Shown in pieces: positions 7,333-17,000 of a DNA stretch of 30,536 bases. The translations under genes were made by a program, and so were the position numbers. Numbering within the stretch: the stretch's first letter is position 1; each line of letters begins with the position of its first letter. Below the pieces are notes generated by a model, which ran no database searches, was not told where the DNA came from, and was given only the letters and a program-made list of their open reading frames with translations. The stretch covers positions 1-30,536 of the forward strand of contig JAYVTO010000236.1 of assembly GCA_043788745.1 (NCBI GenBank), read 5' to 3'. Source of the DNA: JBBQWZ01 sp043788745 (GTDB lineage: Bacteria > Acidobacteriota > Terriglobia > Bryobacterales > Bryobacteraceae).

Positions 7333-9804
7333 ATGCCGATTCGGACTAATGCCCCACTTCTTGCTCTCCTGTCTTCCCTGTACTGCTGGGGCGGCGACCC
7401 GGTGTACACCATCAAGACCACGGCTGGGGGTGCGTCGCTTGGCGACGTCGGCCAGGCGACAGCCGCAGTCTTGACCACTGTGCAGGGCGTTGCGCTCGAT
7501 GCCCTGGGTAATCTGTACGTTAGCGACACGGATGCGCACCGCGTACGGAGAGTGGGCCCAGACGGCGTGATTCGAGCGTTCGCCGGCACCGGCGTTCCGG
7601 GCTTGTCGGGCGATGGCGGTCCGGCGGATCGCGCGCAGTTGCGCAGTCCGTACGGGATCGCGTTCGACTGGCGCGGCAACTTCTATATCGCGGACCTCGG
7701 GAATGCGCGGATTCGCAAGGTAACTCCGGACGGCATCATCTCGACGATCGCCGGTGGAGGCGCTGCGACGCCGGCGGATGGCATCCAGGCGACAAGCGCG
7801 AAGTTCGCCGCGCTGCGCAACGTCGTCGTGGATGGCGAACTCGCGGTTCTCTTTTCGGATTTTTCGGGGCATCGCATCTACCGCGTGAATTCGTCGGGTT
7901 GGCTGACGATCGTTGCAGGCAATGGACAGGCGGGCGCTTCTCCTGACGGAATCTCCGCAAGGCAATCTTTTTTGGCGTTTCCGACGGCGCTTGCGCTCGA
8001 TCCGTTCGGCGGCCTGTACATTTGCGACAGCCAAAATCGGACGGTCAAAAGGCTGCAAAACGATCTCATGCGCACGGTGGCGCAGGCGGCAGCCCCCACC
8101 GGGCTGAGCTTTGATAGCGCGGGAAATCTCTACGTGGCGGATGCGGGCGGCGGGCAGGTGCTTCGCGTGCAGCCTTCGGGTGCTGTCGGCGGCTTGCAGA
8201 CGGTCGCGCGCGATGTGGCGGCGCTGCCCAATGGCGTCTTGTACCTCGCGCAGGGCAACCTGATTCAGCGGCGTTCGACGGCGGGAGTGCTCACAGTGGC
8301 AGCCGGCGGAGGCGATCCGGCGGCGGGCGACAATGGGCCGGCCACCGACGCGCGGCTGCGACATCCAGCCGGCCTCGCTCGCGATGGGAACGGCAACTTA
8401 TACGTTGCGGACCAGGCGAACAATCGCATCCGGCGGGTCGCACCTGATGGCGTCATCACAACTTTGGCCGTTACCAACTTGAGCGGGCCTTCGAGCGTGG
8501 CCATTGACCGCTCCGGAGTCCTCTACATCGCCGACACGGACAATCACCGCATTCAGCAGGTCAGTATCGATGCGAGAGGTGTGGCTTCGGCGGTAACGGT
8601 GGTTGGCACAGGCGCCGCCGGATTCTCCGGCGATGGCGGAGCGGGAATGCGTGCGCAGTTGAGTTCGCCGGGCTACGTCGCAATTGCTCCCGATGGCTCG
8701 CTCTACCTCGCCGATACCGGCAATGGCCGCATTCGCCAATTCCGCAATGGCGGAATCCGCACGGTGGCAAGCAATTTGCGCCAGCCGCGAGGCATGGCCT
8801 TCGATGCGGCCGGGAATCTGTATGTCGCCACTGCCGATTCGCGGCTCATTCGCGTCGCACCGGACGGAGCGGTTGCTCCATGGCCGCCGGAAGAGGCTTC
8901 GTTGAACGCCGCGCGCGGCGTGGCGGTGGATTCGAACGGAGACGTGCTGGTTGCCGATACGGGCAACCACCGCATCCGGCGGATCACGGCGGACAATCGT
9001 ACGCCTTCGGTAAACGGCCGCGTGCTGACCATTGCAGGTCTGACGACGCCGAGTTTCAGCGGCGATGACGGGCCGGCGCTCGATGCGCAGTTCAACGCGC
9101 CGTTCGACATTCTCGCCGGTCCGGACGACACAATGTGGATCGCGGATTTTGAAAACAACCGGATCCGCGGCATGACGCCCGGTGTGCAGGGTCCGGCGTT
9201 CCTGGAGGTTCGCACGCTCGCCGTTGTCAACGCCGCCAACCTCGCTCCGGGTCCCATCTCGCCGGGAGTGTTGCTCGCGCTTCCGGGATTGGCCGCGGAC
9301 GCGGTCGTGACCGTGAACGGCGCCGCTGTCGAGGTGCTGCGCGGAGCGAGTAGTTGGATCGTCGCGCCAATGGAATTGACTGCCGACACAGCCGTGATTG
9401 AAGCACGAAACTCGTCCGGCGGTTTGCTGGGTCGCGCGACGTTTCCCGTCGTTGCGGTGACACCGGCAATCTTCACGCAAGCCGACGGAACGCAGGCTGC
9501 CGCGCTGAATGCCGATGGCACGCCGAATTCGCAATCGAACGGCGCCTTCCGGACGAGCATCGTCACCTTGTACGCGACGGGTCTAGGCAGGTTGGATGGA
9601 TCCGGAAAGCCCGTTGCTGGAGTAAGCGTGACGATTCGCGGTCTTGATGCGGAGGTGGTGTATTCCGGTCCGGCGCAGGGGTCGACGGCAGTGTTTCAAA
9701 TCAACGTGCGGGTGCCGAACGGGTTCTACTCTCCGGGTGCCGCCGCAGTCGTGCTCTCGGCGGGCGAAGTGGCGTCTCCGCCGGCAACGATCAGTATTCT
9801 GTAG
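7333..9804 (+). CDS. NHL-repeat beta-propeller protein with TIGR03437 C-terminal domain
   Basis: 823 residues from the ATG at 7333. The frame is open further upstream to 7198, but that part overlaps the divergent gene and lacks a signal sequence. Residues 2-20 are hydrophobic (NAPLLALLSSLYCWGG) and look like a short signal peptide. Residues ~45-610 hold about eleven NHL repeats of the form PxGIAxDxxGNLYVADxxNxRIRRV, alternating with GDGGPAxxAQLxxP linkers. These fold into one or two beta-propellers used for binding. Residues ~625-823 match the Solibacter-type C-terminal domain: VVNAANLAPGPISPGVLLAL near its start and FQINVRVPNGFYSPGAAAVV near its end. That domain is characteristic of exported propeller proteins in Bryobacterales; its function is unknown. 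Probably extracellular or surface-bound. The binding partner cannot be read from the sequence. Confidence 0.88.
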   Translation: MPIRTNAPLLALLSSLYCWGGDPVYTIKTTAGGASLGDVGQATAAVLTTVQGVALDALGNLYVSDTDAHRVRRVGPDGVIRAFAGTGVPGLSGDGGPADRAQLRSPYGIAFDWRGNFYIADLGNARIRKVTPDGIISTIAGGGAATPADGIQATSAKFAALRNVVVDGELAVLFSDFSGHRIYRVNSSGWLTIVAGNGQAGASPDGISARQSFLAFPTALALDPFGGLYICDSQNRTVKRLQNDLMRTVAQAAAPTGLSFDSAGNLYVADAGGGQVLRVQPSGAVGGLQTVARDVAALPNGVLYLAQGNLIQRRSTAGVLTVAAGGGDPAAGDNGPATDARLRHPAGLARDGNGNLYVADQANNRIRRVAPDGVITTLAVTNLSGPSSVAIDRSGVLYIADTDNHRIQQVSIDARGVASAVTVVGTGAAGFSGDGGAGMRAQLSSPGYVAIAPDGSLYLADTGNGRIRQFRNGGIRTVASNLRQPRGMAFDAAGNLYVATADSRLIRVAPDGAVAPWPPEEASLNAARGVAVDSNGDVLVADTGNHRIRRITADNRTPSVNGRVLTIAGLTTPSFSGDDGPALDAQFNAPFDILAGPDDTMWIADFENNRIRGMTPGVQGPAFLEVRTLAVVNAANLAPGPISPGVLLALPGLAADAVVTVNGAAVEVLRGASSWIVAPMELTADTAVIEARNSSGGLLGRATFPVVAVTPAIFTQADGTQAAALNADGTPNSQSNGAFRTSIVTLYATGLGRLDGSGKPVAGVSVTIRGLDAEVVYSGPAQGSTAVFQINVRVPNGFYSPGAAAVVLSAGEVASPPATISIL

Positions 9805-9977
9805 CTGCTCAGTGGATTCGCGATTGGTCTGTTCCTGTTCGATAACGCTGTCACTTTCAATAATTATCCGGCATAGATCCGTCAATACTATTTGGCATAC
9901 CCGCCCGGCACCCCGAGGCTGCAACTTCGAGTGGCACCAACCTGTGCCATCCCAGGCTGTAACGCAATTCGGTTTAG
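9805..9977. other. Intergenic, nothing recognised
   Basis: AT-richer start with no terminator-like hairpin after the NHL gene and no supported gene. The frames crossing it on both strands have no start signal or recognisable motif. It leads into a BNR remnant. Confidence 0.5.
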
Positions 9978-10368
9978 CAACGCACAAACGAAGGAAAACA
10001 CGGGGAAGCCGCATCGTCGCGCAACCGAGCTTTTGTTGCAGTCGCCTCCAGCGGTGTGTCCAGAAGCAGCGACCGCGGCGCAACGTGGACTAAGTTCTAT
10101 GCCGGCTCAGGTACGAACTTCACGAATGGTTTTGTGAGCAACGCGTTCGTTTTCGCGATTGATGCGTCGAACCCGTCCACGGTGTACCTGGGCGCGGGCG
10201 TAGGCGGACTGCTCAAGAGCACGGATCGCGGCAACACGTGGAGAGCGACCGGCCTCCAGATCTCGTTGCTGCGGGACATGCAGGTTGCTCCTGCCGACCC
10301 CTTCGCGGCTGTATGTTGCCGCGCGGACCAACCCCTCCGACGCATTCGTCGTCAAGATTGTGGAGTAG
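9978..10368 (+). pseudogene. Remnant of an exported BNR/SBBP beta-propeller protein
   Basis: After an in-frame TAG at 9975 the frame opens with no start codon and reads RAFVAVASSGVSRSSDRG, then TWTKFYAGSG, ASNPSTVYLGAGVGGLLKST and DRGNTWRATGL. These are BNR/Asp-box repeats (SxDxGxTW) spaced as in sortilin-like propellers. Near 10300 the reading shifts frame: the continuation is RLYVAARTNPSDAFVVKIVE, ending in TAG at 10366-10368, and resembles an SBBP-type repeat. Missing 5' end and frameshift make it a fragment of a once larger surface protein. Its tail faces the TIGR03437 tail fragment at 10385. Confidence 0.65.
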
Positions 10369-10384
10369 AAAACAACTCTGCCGT

Positions 10385-10520
10385 CTACCTCACTGCCATC
10401 GTGACGACCGGACTGCTCTGTCCGCCGACCGTCAGCACCGCCGGCACCGCATCGCCCGGCGCGATGCCCGCCGGCACAAACGCCTGGTACAGTCCGAGGA
10501 AGCCCAGGGCTGGCATCCTA
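10385..10520 (-). pseudogene. Orphan tail of a TIGR03437-domain protein
   Basis: The last ~45 residues of the frame read ALGFLGLYQAFVPAGIAP, then GDAVPAVLTVGGQSSPVV and TMAVR before a TAG. This is the usual ending of the Solibacter-type C-terminal domain seen whole in the NHL protein at 7333-9804. No upstream part of such a protein is present: the frame continues into transposase-like sequence instead. It is a truncated leftover, probably cut by the insertion of the neighbouring element. Confidence 0.65.
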
Positions 10521-10540
10521 ACAGCCCGTGGCAGAACAAG

Positions 10541-10876
10541 TTTTTTTTCGGAACCGCTTAAACTATCGGAGCCGGGCGTGTTGAGACAACTATTGAAGCC
10601 GGACAGTCCACATCGGTCCACCACCGTCCAGATGCTCGTCACCAAGCCGCATGACAGCACACGAAGCTGCAGGTGCTTCTGCGACTGCCGGAAGCCGCCC
10701 TCGGCTTGCCCCAGCCGCTCAACTTTCGCAGACAGCCCGATATTAAACGCGCCCTCGTGCGCCAGTACGCGCTTCAGCACGTTGTTGCTGCCTCCCAGAA
10801 ACACCCGCCGCATCGCTCCCCTTGTCTTAAGTAGCGCACGAAACTCCGCTCACATAATTCACCGCTCAGCTTCCGG
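10541..10876 (-). pseudogene. C-terminal remnant of a DDE transposase
   Basis: The minus strand reads RKLSGELCERSFVRYLRQG (about 10876-10822), then after a frameshift MRRVFLGGSNNVLKRVL, AHEGAFNIGL, fading out near FNSCLNTPGS. The pattern RGE-x-x-ERSFAH...RRxxLRGxxNxxKRxLxHxxAFNLGL is the C-terminal part of DDE transposases of the IS1182/IS4-like kind. The catalytic D, D and most of the protein are absent. The start-like ATG at 10813 is internal to the family. It is the footprint of an insertion sequence that helped break the neighbouring genes. Confidence 0.6.
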
Positions 10877-11169
10877 ATGCCGTCCGATGCCAGTTGATGA
10901 AACGAAGGGGCGAGAGTGTTCTGGACCCGAGCTTATCGAGAATACCGATTAGAGTCATCTTTCTTTCGGGCTTTACCGATGCGTGGGAAACGTGATAACC
11001 ATGTCCAGGGAAGTATTGCGTCGCGCTACAGGCGCTGTAGAGGTGGATCTCGATGGCACATCGCGACGCCGCGACCGCGGGTCCAGAGGTTGAACATAAC
11101 TTAGAAGTCCCTGGGCGCTTTCGGTTGCTTTGCTGGGCGTCTCGACCGACGATCTTCGAGGATGTTTGA
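10877..11169. other. Intergenic stretch upstream of the G8 gene
   Basis: No supported gene. The minus-strand frame at 10866-11297 overlaps the G8 gene and has no recognisable pattern. It should contain the promoter of the G8 gene, but no clear -35/-10 pair was found by eye. It may include further insertion-sequence debris. Confidence 0.45.
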
Positions 11170-13131
11170 ATGCAATCCAGGCGCACCTTCTTCTCTGTAC
11201 TGATGGCAGGTTCATTGGTTCCGGCCGATGCCGCGAATCCGACCGTCCGCTCCGCGCGGAGCGGACCCTGGTCGTCTCCAGCGACGTGGCAGAGCAACCA
11301 GGTTCCCGGGGTGGGTTCGGTCGTCCATATCCTGTCCGGTCACGATGTTGTTTACGACCAGAAGTCCGATCAGGCGATCCGGATGGTGCATATTCTTGGC
11401 AAACTCCGCTTTGCGCGCGATCGGGACACCCAGTTGGACGTTGGGCTTTTGAAGATAGGCGGTGATGAAGCGGAGGACGGATTTAACTGCTCCATGAATC
11501 GCGCCGATTCTCAACCCGCGCTTGAGGTCGGCACAGCGAACGACCCGATTCCGGCATCTCGAAGCGCGCGCATCCGGCTGATCTACTTCGAAGGGGCCGA
11601 CAAGGAATCGCTACCGGCCATCGTTTGCTGCGGCGGGCGCATGGATTTCCATGGCGCACCTCTTAGCCGGACGTGGCTGAAACTCGGGGCGACCGCCTCC
11701 AAGGGTGCGCAGGAAATCACGCTCGCCGAGCCGGTCTCCGGTTGGAGGCCAGGCGACCGGATCTTACTCACGGCGACACTTCGTCAAAGGAAACTGGCAA
11801 AGACCTTCCGCACGTCGGTTCGGGACCAAACGCAAACGGAGGAACGCATCATCAAAGAGGTGAAAGGCGTGCGGATCACCATCGATGAGCCTCTCGCGTT
11901 CGATCACATCTGCGATGGCGACTACCGTGGCGACGTGGCAAATCTCAGCCGAAACGTCGTCGTCGAATCCGCGAATCGTGAAGTCGCGCGAGGGCACACA
12001 ATGTACCACCATGGATCGGCGGGCAGCATCAGCTACGCCGAGTTCCGCGGTCTGGGCAAACAGGGGGTTCTGGGCCGGTACAGCATCCATTTCCATCGGC
12101 TGGGAGATTCCATGCGCGGCACCTCCGTTGTCGGAACCTCGATCTGGGACAGCGGCAATCGTTGGATTACGGTCCACGGGACCGATTATTTGGTGGTCCG
12201 GGATTGTGTTGGCTACAACTCGCTCGGCCATGGCTTCTTCCTTGAAGATGGCACCGAGCAATACAACGTATTCGACCGCAATCTTGCTGTGCAAGCCCGG
12301 ATTGCGAAGCCGCTGCCAGACCAGATCCTGCCCTACGACTACAACGACGGCGCTGGATTCTGGTGGGCGAACAGCCGGAACACGTTTACGCGGAACGTTG
12401 CGTGCGAGTGCGATGAATACGGGTTCCGTTTCGACGTGGTAAAAAGCGCGAAGTTCGATCCCGTGCTTTCCGTGAAGGAGCCCGACGGAACGGTCCGTTC
12501 CGTCGATATTCGCAGGCTTTCGTTTGTACGGTTCGAAGACAACGAGTGTCACTGCCAGCGACGGCACGCATTCAATATTGGCGGCCTCGACACGGTTCTC
12601 CAGGGCGGGTGCGATGGCGTTGGCCCGGACGAGGAGCATCCGTTCATCATGCGGAATTCCCGGTCGTGGAATTGCCATTGGGCGTTCCACGCACTTTCGC
12701 CGTGCGTGATGGTCGAGAATTTCGACATCAACCACGTGGAATATGGGATGTGGAACCCGAACTTCGACCGGCACGCGTACCGTGGCATGAAGATCAACGA
12801 TGTCACGATTGACAGAGTTTTCAAGCCGCGAGGCAAAGAGCCCATCGAAGCGAATTTTCCGAAGCCGCTGGCGCTGATCGACGATTTGCCGCCGTTGACT
12901 GTCGTCACGCACATCGGCAAGATTGTGAACGGAAAGATCACTGTTCGGGGCACGACGTCAGACGTGGGATCCGTCAAGCGAGTCGTTGTCAACGGTATCG
13001 AGGCCACGCCGGAACGGCTGAACTTTGCGGAGTGGAAGGCAACGATCGCGGCGGACTCAAAGATTCGGGTGCGGTCCGAGGATGCCGCCGGCAACGTGGC
13101 CTTCACGGAGCGAAAGACGACAAAGTCGTGA
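11170..13131 (+). CDS. Tat-exported G8-domain protein with parallel beta-helix
   Basis: 653 residues; the ATG at 11170 follows GAGG by about ten bases. The N-terminus has a twin-arginine motif, SRRTFFSVL (residues 3-11), then a hydrophobic stretch and a likely cut after ~22, so export in the folded state by Tat is expected. Residues ~28-150 are a G8 domain (SGPWSSPATWQSNQVPGVGS, VVHILSGHDVVYD, then HILGKLRFARD), the fold of human CEMIP, TMEM2 and PKHD1L1. Residues ~250-560 read as a right-handed beta-helix with conserved patches YSIHFHRLGDS, NSLGHGFFLEDG and GAGFWWANSRNTF, again like CEMIP. Residues ~575-653 are Ig-like (VKRVVVNGIEATP, then SEDAAGNVAF). CEMIP-type proteins act on hyaluronan; a polysaccharide substrate is plausible here but unproven. 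The upstream neighbours are degraded, and it may have its own promoter. Confidence 0.82.
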   Translation: MQSRRTFFSVLMAGSLVPADAANPTVRSARSGPWSSPATWQSNQVPGVGSVVHILSGHDVVYDQKSDQAIRMVHILGKLRFARDRDTQLDVGLLKIGGDEAEDGFNCSMNRADSQPALEVGTANDPIPASRSARIRLIYFEGADKESLPAIVCCGGRMDFHGAPLSRTWLKLGATASKGAQEITLAEPVSGWRPGDRILLTATLRQRKLAKTFRTSVRDQTQTEERIIKEVKGVRITIDEPLAFDHICDGDYRGDVANLSRNVVVESANREVARGHTMYHHGSAGSISYAEFRGLGKQGVLGRYSIHFHRLGDSMRGTSVVGTSIWDSGNRWITVHGTDYLVVRDCVGYNSLGHGFFLEDGTEQYNVFDRNLAVQARIAKPLPDQILPYDYNDGAGFWWANSRNTFTRNVACECDEYGFRFDVVKSAKFDPVLSVKEPDGTVRSVDIRRLSFVRFEDNECHCQRRHAFNIGGLDTVLQGGCDGVGPDEEHPFIMRNSRSWNCHWAFHALSPCVMVENFDINHVEYGMWNPNFDRHAYRGMKINDVTIDRVFKPRGKEPIEANFPKPLALIDDLPPLTVVTHIGKIVNGKITVRGTTSDVGSVKRVVVNGIEATPERLNFAEWKATIAADSKIRVRSEDAAGNVAFTERKTTKS

Positions 13132-13270
13132 ACATCCGGTCCGACGCGAAGTAGAACGATGGGCGTTGGTGATTGCTCTTGTTATCGACATCGACGCTCC
13201 GTTGAGAGTGCATCATCGGCCGCGAGACTTCACAATCGTATGGCCTCCGGCCGATCTGAAAGGCGACCAG

Positions 13271-13657
13271 ATGCGATTGCTTTGTTACCTTGTAGCCGCG
13301 ATCACGATCACGGCGAGCGCAAAGGCGGAAACGTTCACCGGAAAGTTAATGGACGTCCTGTGCCGGCCGGAAAACGTCGCGGTTGGAACCAAGAAATGTC
13401 CGCACGTGAAAAGTTGTATGCTCTCCACGAGATGCAAGGAGAGTGGATACGGACTCATCCTGAAGGATGGAATCTTCTTGAAATTCGATCCAGTCGGCAA
13501 TGCCAAGACGATCGCCGCCCTCGAAGCCTTGCCGACCGACGACGAGGTCAACGCCAAGGTGACGGGCGTACGCGACGGAAAATCGATCAAACTGGATACG
13601 ATCGAAATCACGGGGCAAGTCGGGCATGAAACGATACAGAAATCTCCTCGGAATTAG
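13271..13657 (+). CDS. Small exported protein, function unknown
   Basis: 128 residues from the ATG at 13271, preceded by AAAGG about eight bases upstream. The frame is open earlier, but that part overlaps the end of the G8 gene in another frame and lacks a signal. Residues 1-19 are a signal peptide (RLLCYLVAAITITASAKA, cut before ETFTG). The mature part has four cysteines close together (LCRPENVAVGTKKC, HVKSCMLSTRC) that could make disulphides, then YGLILKDGIFLKFDPVGNAK, a pattern seen in small acidobacterial exported proteins with a TGKLMDxxC beginning. It overlaps the next gene by 32 bp, suggesting one transcript. I do not recognise a function. Confidence 0.75.
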   Translation: MRLLCYLVAAITITASAKAETFTGKLMDVLCRPENVAVGTKKCPHVKSCMLSTRCKESGYGLILKDGIFLKFDPVGNAKTIAALEALPTDDEVNAKVTGVRDGKSIKLDTIEITGQVGHETIQKSPRN

Positions 13658-14024
13658 CATTTCAGCCGCGCTTGTCGTGGCGTGCATGCCGGCGGCGCCG
13701 GCGCTCGAAGCCGCGCAGGAGCATGCACAGTCGCCGTTCGAAGGGGCGTGGATCATCGAGACTCACCTTGGCCCCAGGCCGTTAGAAGGGGTCTTCCACG
13801 TGGATGGAACGGCGCTGACCGGGACTATCAAATTGGGCGGCGGTTCGGCCGTCGCCATCACGTCCGGACAGGTAAAGAACAAAACGATTTCTTTCGGTTT
13901 CAAAGGGGAAGGCGGCGAAGCGATGATGCTAAAGGGCACGCTGATGGACGGTCGGATCGAGTTCGTGCTCACCATGCCGCCGAACGAAGACGGACCGGAA
14001 TATTCCGGAAAACGAAAGCCGTAG
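13626..14024 (+). CDS. Small predicted lipoprotein, function unknown
   Basis: 132 residues from the ATG at 13626, inside the last 32 bp of the preceding gene, in another frame. The N-terminus KRYRNLLGISISAALVVAC ends in a lipobox-like VVAC with Cys20, so it is probably lipid-anchored. The alternative is plain signal peptidase cleavage after the Ala/Pro-rich part. The mature part is beta-rich (GAWIIETHLGPRPLEGVFHV, TGTIKLGGGSAVAITSGQ, then ISFGFKGEGGEAMMLKGTL), compatible with a lipocalin-like or DUF-type barrel often found in Acidobacteria as fragments beside metabolic genes. The stop lies 9 bp from the stop of the convergent BNR gene. Translational coupling with the previous gene hints at a shared task in the periplasm. 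Confidence 0.7.
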   Translation: MKRYRNLLGISISAALVVACMPAAPALEAAQEHAQSPFEGAWIIETHLGPRPLEGVFHVDGTALTGTIKLGGGSAVAITSGQVKNKTISFGFKGEGGEAMMLKGTLMDGRIEFVLTMPPNEDGPEYSGKRKP

Positions 14025-14033
14025 ATTGGCGCG

Positions 14034-17000
14034 TTATTGCGAAGTGACCGGTGCCAGGCCGCGCGCCGCCAGATCCGAATTCAACTGCCGGAGATCGGTT
14101 CGGAGCACCTGTTCGAGGCGGTCCAGGATGGCTGCAGGTTTAGCCTTTAGTTCCTCGAATACGGAGTAGTCCTGATCGGTCGGACGAGAGTTTCCGGTGT
14201 CGACCTACTGCTGTAGGAGCGCGAGTTGGTTGTTGAGCTTGATGGGGAAGTTCAATGTATCGCGAGGGCTTCGATTTCGTACCTGATACAGGTCGCCTTC
14301 GACCTCGCCGAGTTTGGCTTTGATCGCAACCGTTGTCTCTGCGATCTGCGGAGTGGATTTGGCGCGGTCGTCGAGTTGTGCGCAAATGGTGCGAATTGTC
14401 AGAACGGCCCCGTGTGCCTCGGTCGATTTTCGCGCAATCTCCATGGCTAGTCGGAACTGTTCGTTGAGTTGTTGCGCCGTGACTCCTGGGATGCGCGGAT
14501 CCGGGCGCACGATCAAGGGTTGCGCTGCGGTGACGCCGTTGGCGGTGAGACGCACGGTGTAGCGTCCAGGAGGGGCTTGCGGGCCCAAGCCTGGCGTCGC
14601 ACCGCGCAACACAATTCCGGGAAAGGTAACAGGCCCCGCATACCGGAGATCCCAAACGAATCGATTGATACCGATTTCAGTGGTGAGAATGCCCGCCCCA
14701 GCGCCCGGAGTTTCGTCCTCGCTGGTTCCCGTCGAAGGCCGAGCCGCCGTCGCGGAACGGGTGAAAGTTCGGATCACCAGATTGCTTTCGTCCAAGATTT
14801 CAAGTCTGACTTCTGGCGCCGGTGCGCTGAGCCAGTAGTCGATCACCGGTTGGTTGAATCCCCGCAATACCGGCCGAGGCTCGAAAAGGAATGCCGGAGC
14901 GACCGTGGTTCGTGGTGACACTTGACGAAACGCGCCGATATCGTCGAGAACGTAGAACGACCGTCCGTGCGTAGCGATCACTAAATCGTCTTGCTCGACG
15001 ACGAGATCGGAGACCTGGGTATCGGGCAGATTCAGTGCAAGCGACTGCCATTCGGCGCCGTCGTCGATAGACACAGAAACACAGTGCTCGGTTCCGGCAA
15101 AAAGTAAGCCAGCGCGCTTCGGGTCTTCACGCACGGCGTGGACAAAATCGTTCCCGCCGAGGCCGTCGACGATTTTGGTCCACGTCTTGCCGTAGTCCTT
15201 CGTTTTGAAAATATAGGGCGGGCGATCATCCATCTGATTGCGCTTCGCTGCGACGTATGCTCCGCCTGGTTCGTGAGGGGAAGCCTCGATCAGACTGATG
15301 CGATTGAACTCTCCGATCCCGGGAGGTGTAACGTTGGCCCAGTTCTTGCCGGCATCCCGCGTCACAAACACCAATCCGTCATCGGAGCCCGTCCAGATGG
15401 TGCCGGCGTGGTGGCGCGAAGGCGCAATCGTGAAGATCGTACCGTAAATTTCCTAACCGTTTTGGTCCTTCGTGATGGGGCCGCCGGAATCACCAAGCGT
15501 GCGCGAATCATTGCGGGTCAGGTCAGGACTGATTCGTTCCCATTTTTGTCCCTCCGTTGTCGTGCGGAACAAATGTTGCGAGGACGAGTATAGGGTCTTC
15601 GGATCGATCGGCGAAAAGACGACCGGAAAGGTCCACTGTAAGCGCTCTTTGAGCGCACTCGCCGGCATTCCGGAGAAGAACATCGGGTAGACGCTAATCA
15701 CCCGCGAATCGCCCGTGCGGCGATCATAGCGGGTAATGATCCCTGCTTGGTCGCCGCCGTAGAAGATATTAGAATCGCGGGGATCGGGCGCGAGATAACC
15801 GGCTTCGCCGGCACCCGCGGCATAGAACCAATCACCGGATTCACCGATTGGATCTCGCATGTTGTGGGCGCGATCGCTCGCCACACACACGCTGGTGTTG
15901 TCTTCCTGCGCTCCGCACACATGGTAGGGGACGTCTTTGGTGGTCGCGATGTGATAAATCTGAGCGGTTGGAAATCTCTGCGGCGTCCAGGTGCTTCCGC
16001 CGTCCGTTGTAATAGAACCACCGCCGTCGTTGCCCTCCATCATTCGCTGGGTGTCGTGGGGGTCAATCCAGTGATCGTGGTGGTCTGCGTGGGTGGCGTG
16101 TATCGTCTGGAAGGTCTTTCCGCCGTCCGTCGACTTATAGAGTTCGACGTTCATCGCGTAGAGCGTGTCACGGCTCTTCGGGTCGGCCAGAATGCGGGAG
16201 AAATAGAAAGCGCGCTGCCGGATCTTACGTTCTTCGTTGACCCGGGTCCAGGTCGCGCCGGAGTCGTTCGATCGAAAGACGCCACCGTCGTTGGCCTCGA
16301 TGAGCGCATAGACTCGTTCAGAATCGGCACCCGAAATAGTAACAGCCACCTTTCCAATTACGCCCCCGGCGGAGTCCGGGATTTCGTGTGATCTCGGTCC
16401 AGGCGTCTCCGCCGTCCGTGAATTTGAAAAACCCGCTCGCCGAACCGCCGCTCGATAGCGCCCACGGAGTCCGATACACATCCCATAAGGTCGCGAACAG
16501 AACGCGGGGGGCCCTGGGGTCCATGACCAGATCGACCGCTCCGGCACGATCATTCCGAAAGAGGATGCGTTTCCATGTCTTGCCGCCATCCTCAGAGCGG
16601 AAGACGCCGCGCTCGGCGTTTGGTCCGTAGGGGTGACCGAGACCAGCTACATAGACGATGTCGGGATCGGTTGGATCAACGCAGACACGCGCGATCGCCT
16701 GGGTGTCGCCCAGGCCAAGATGGTTCCACGTCATCCCGCCATCCGCGGAACGATACATGCCGTCGCCTTGCATGATGTTGCCGCACAGTTCCGTCTCACC
16801 CATGCCGACGTAAACAATGTCGGGGTTCGAGGGAGCGACGGCAACGGCGCCGACAGACGAACTTCGAATCTGCCCGTCCGTCACGGGAAGCCAAGTGACA
16901 CCGCCATTGATGGTCTTCCACAAACCTCCACCCACGGCGCCGAAGTAATATTCAAGCGGACGGCGGGCATTGCCGGCAACCGCTTGTGTTCGTCCGCCGC

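Noticed and set aside
7207..9566. Large minus-strand frames opposite the NHL gene
   Set aside because: Periodic shadows of the NHL repeats in other frames; the plus frame shows clear repeats and a domain.
11764..12912. 382-residue minus-strand frame opposite the G8 gene
   Set aside because: Shadow frame; the G8 protein in the plus frame has a signal, domains and a start site.
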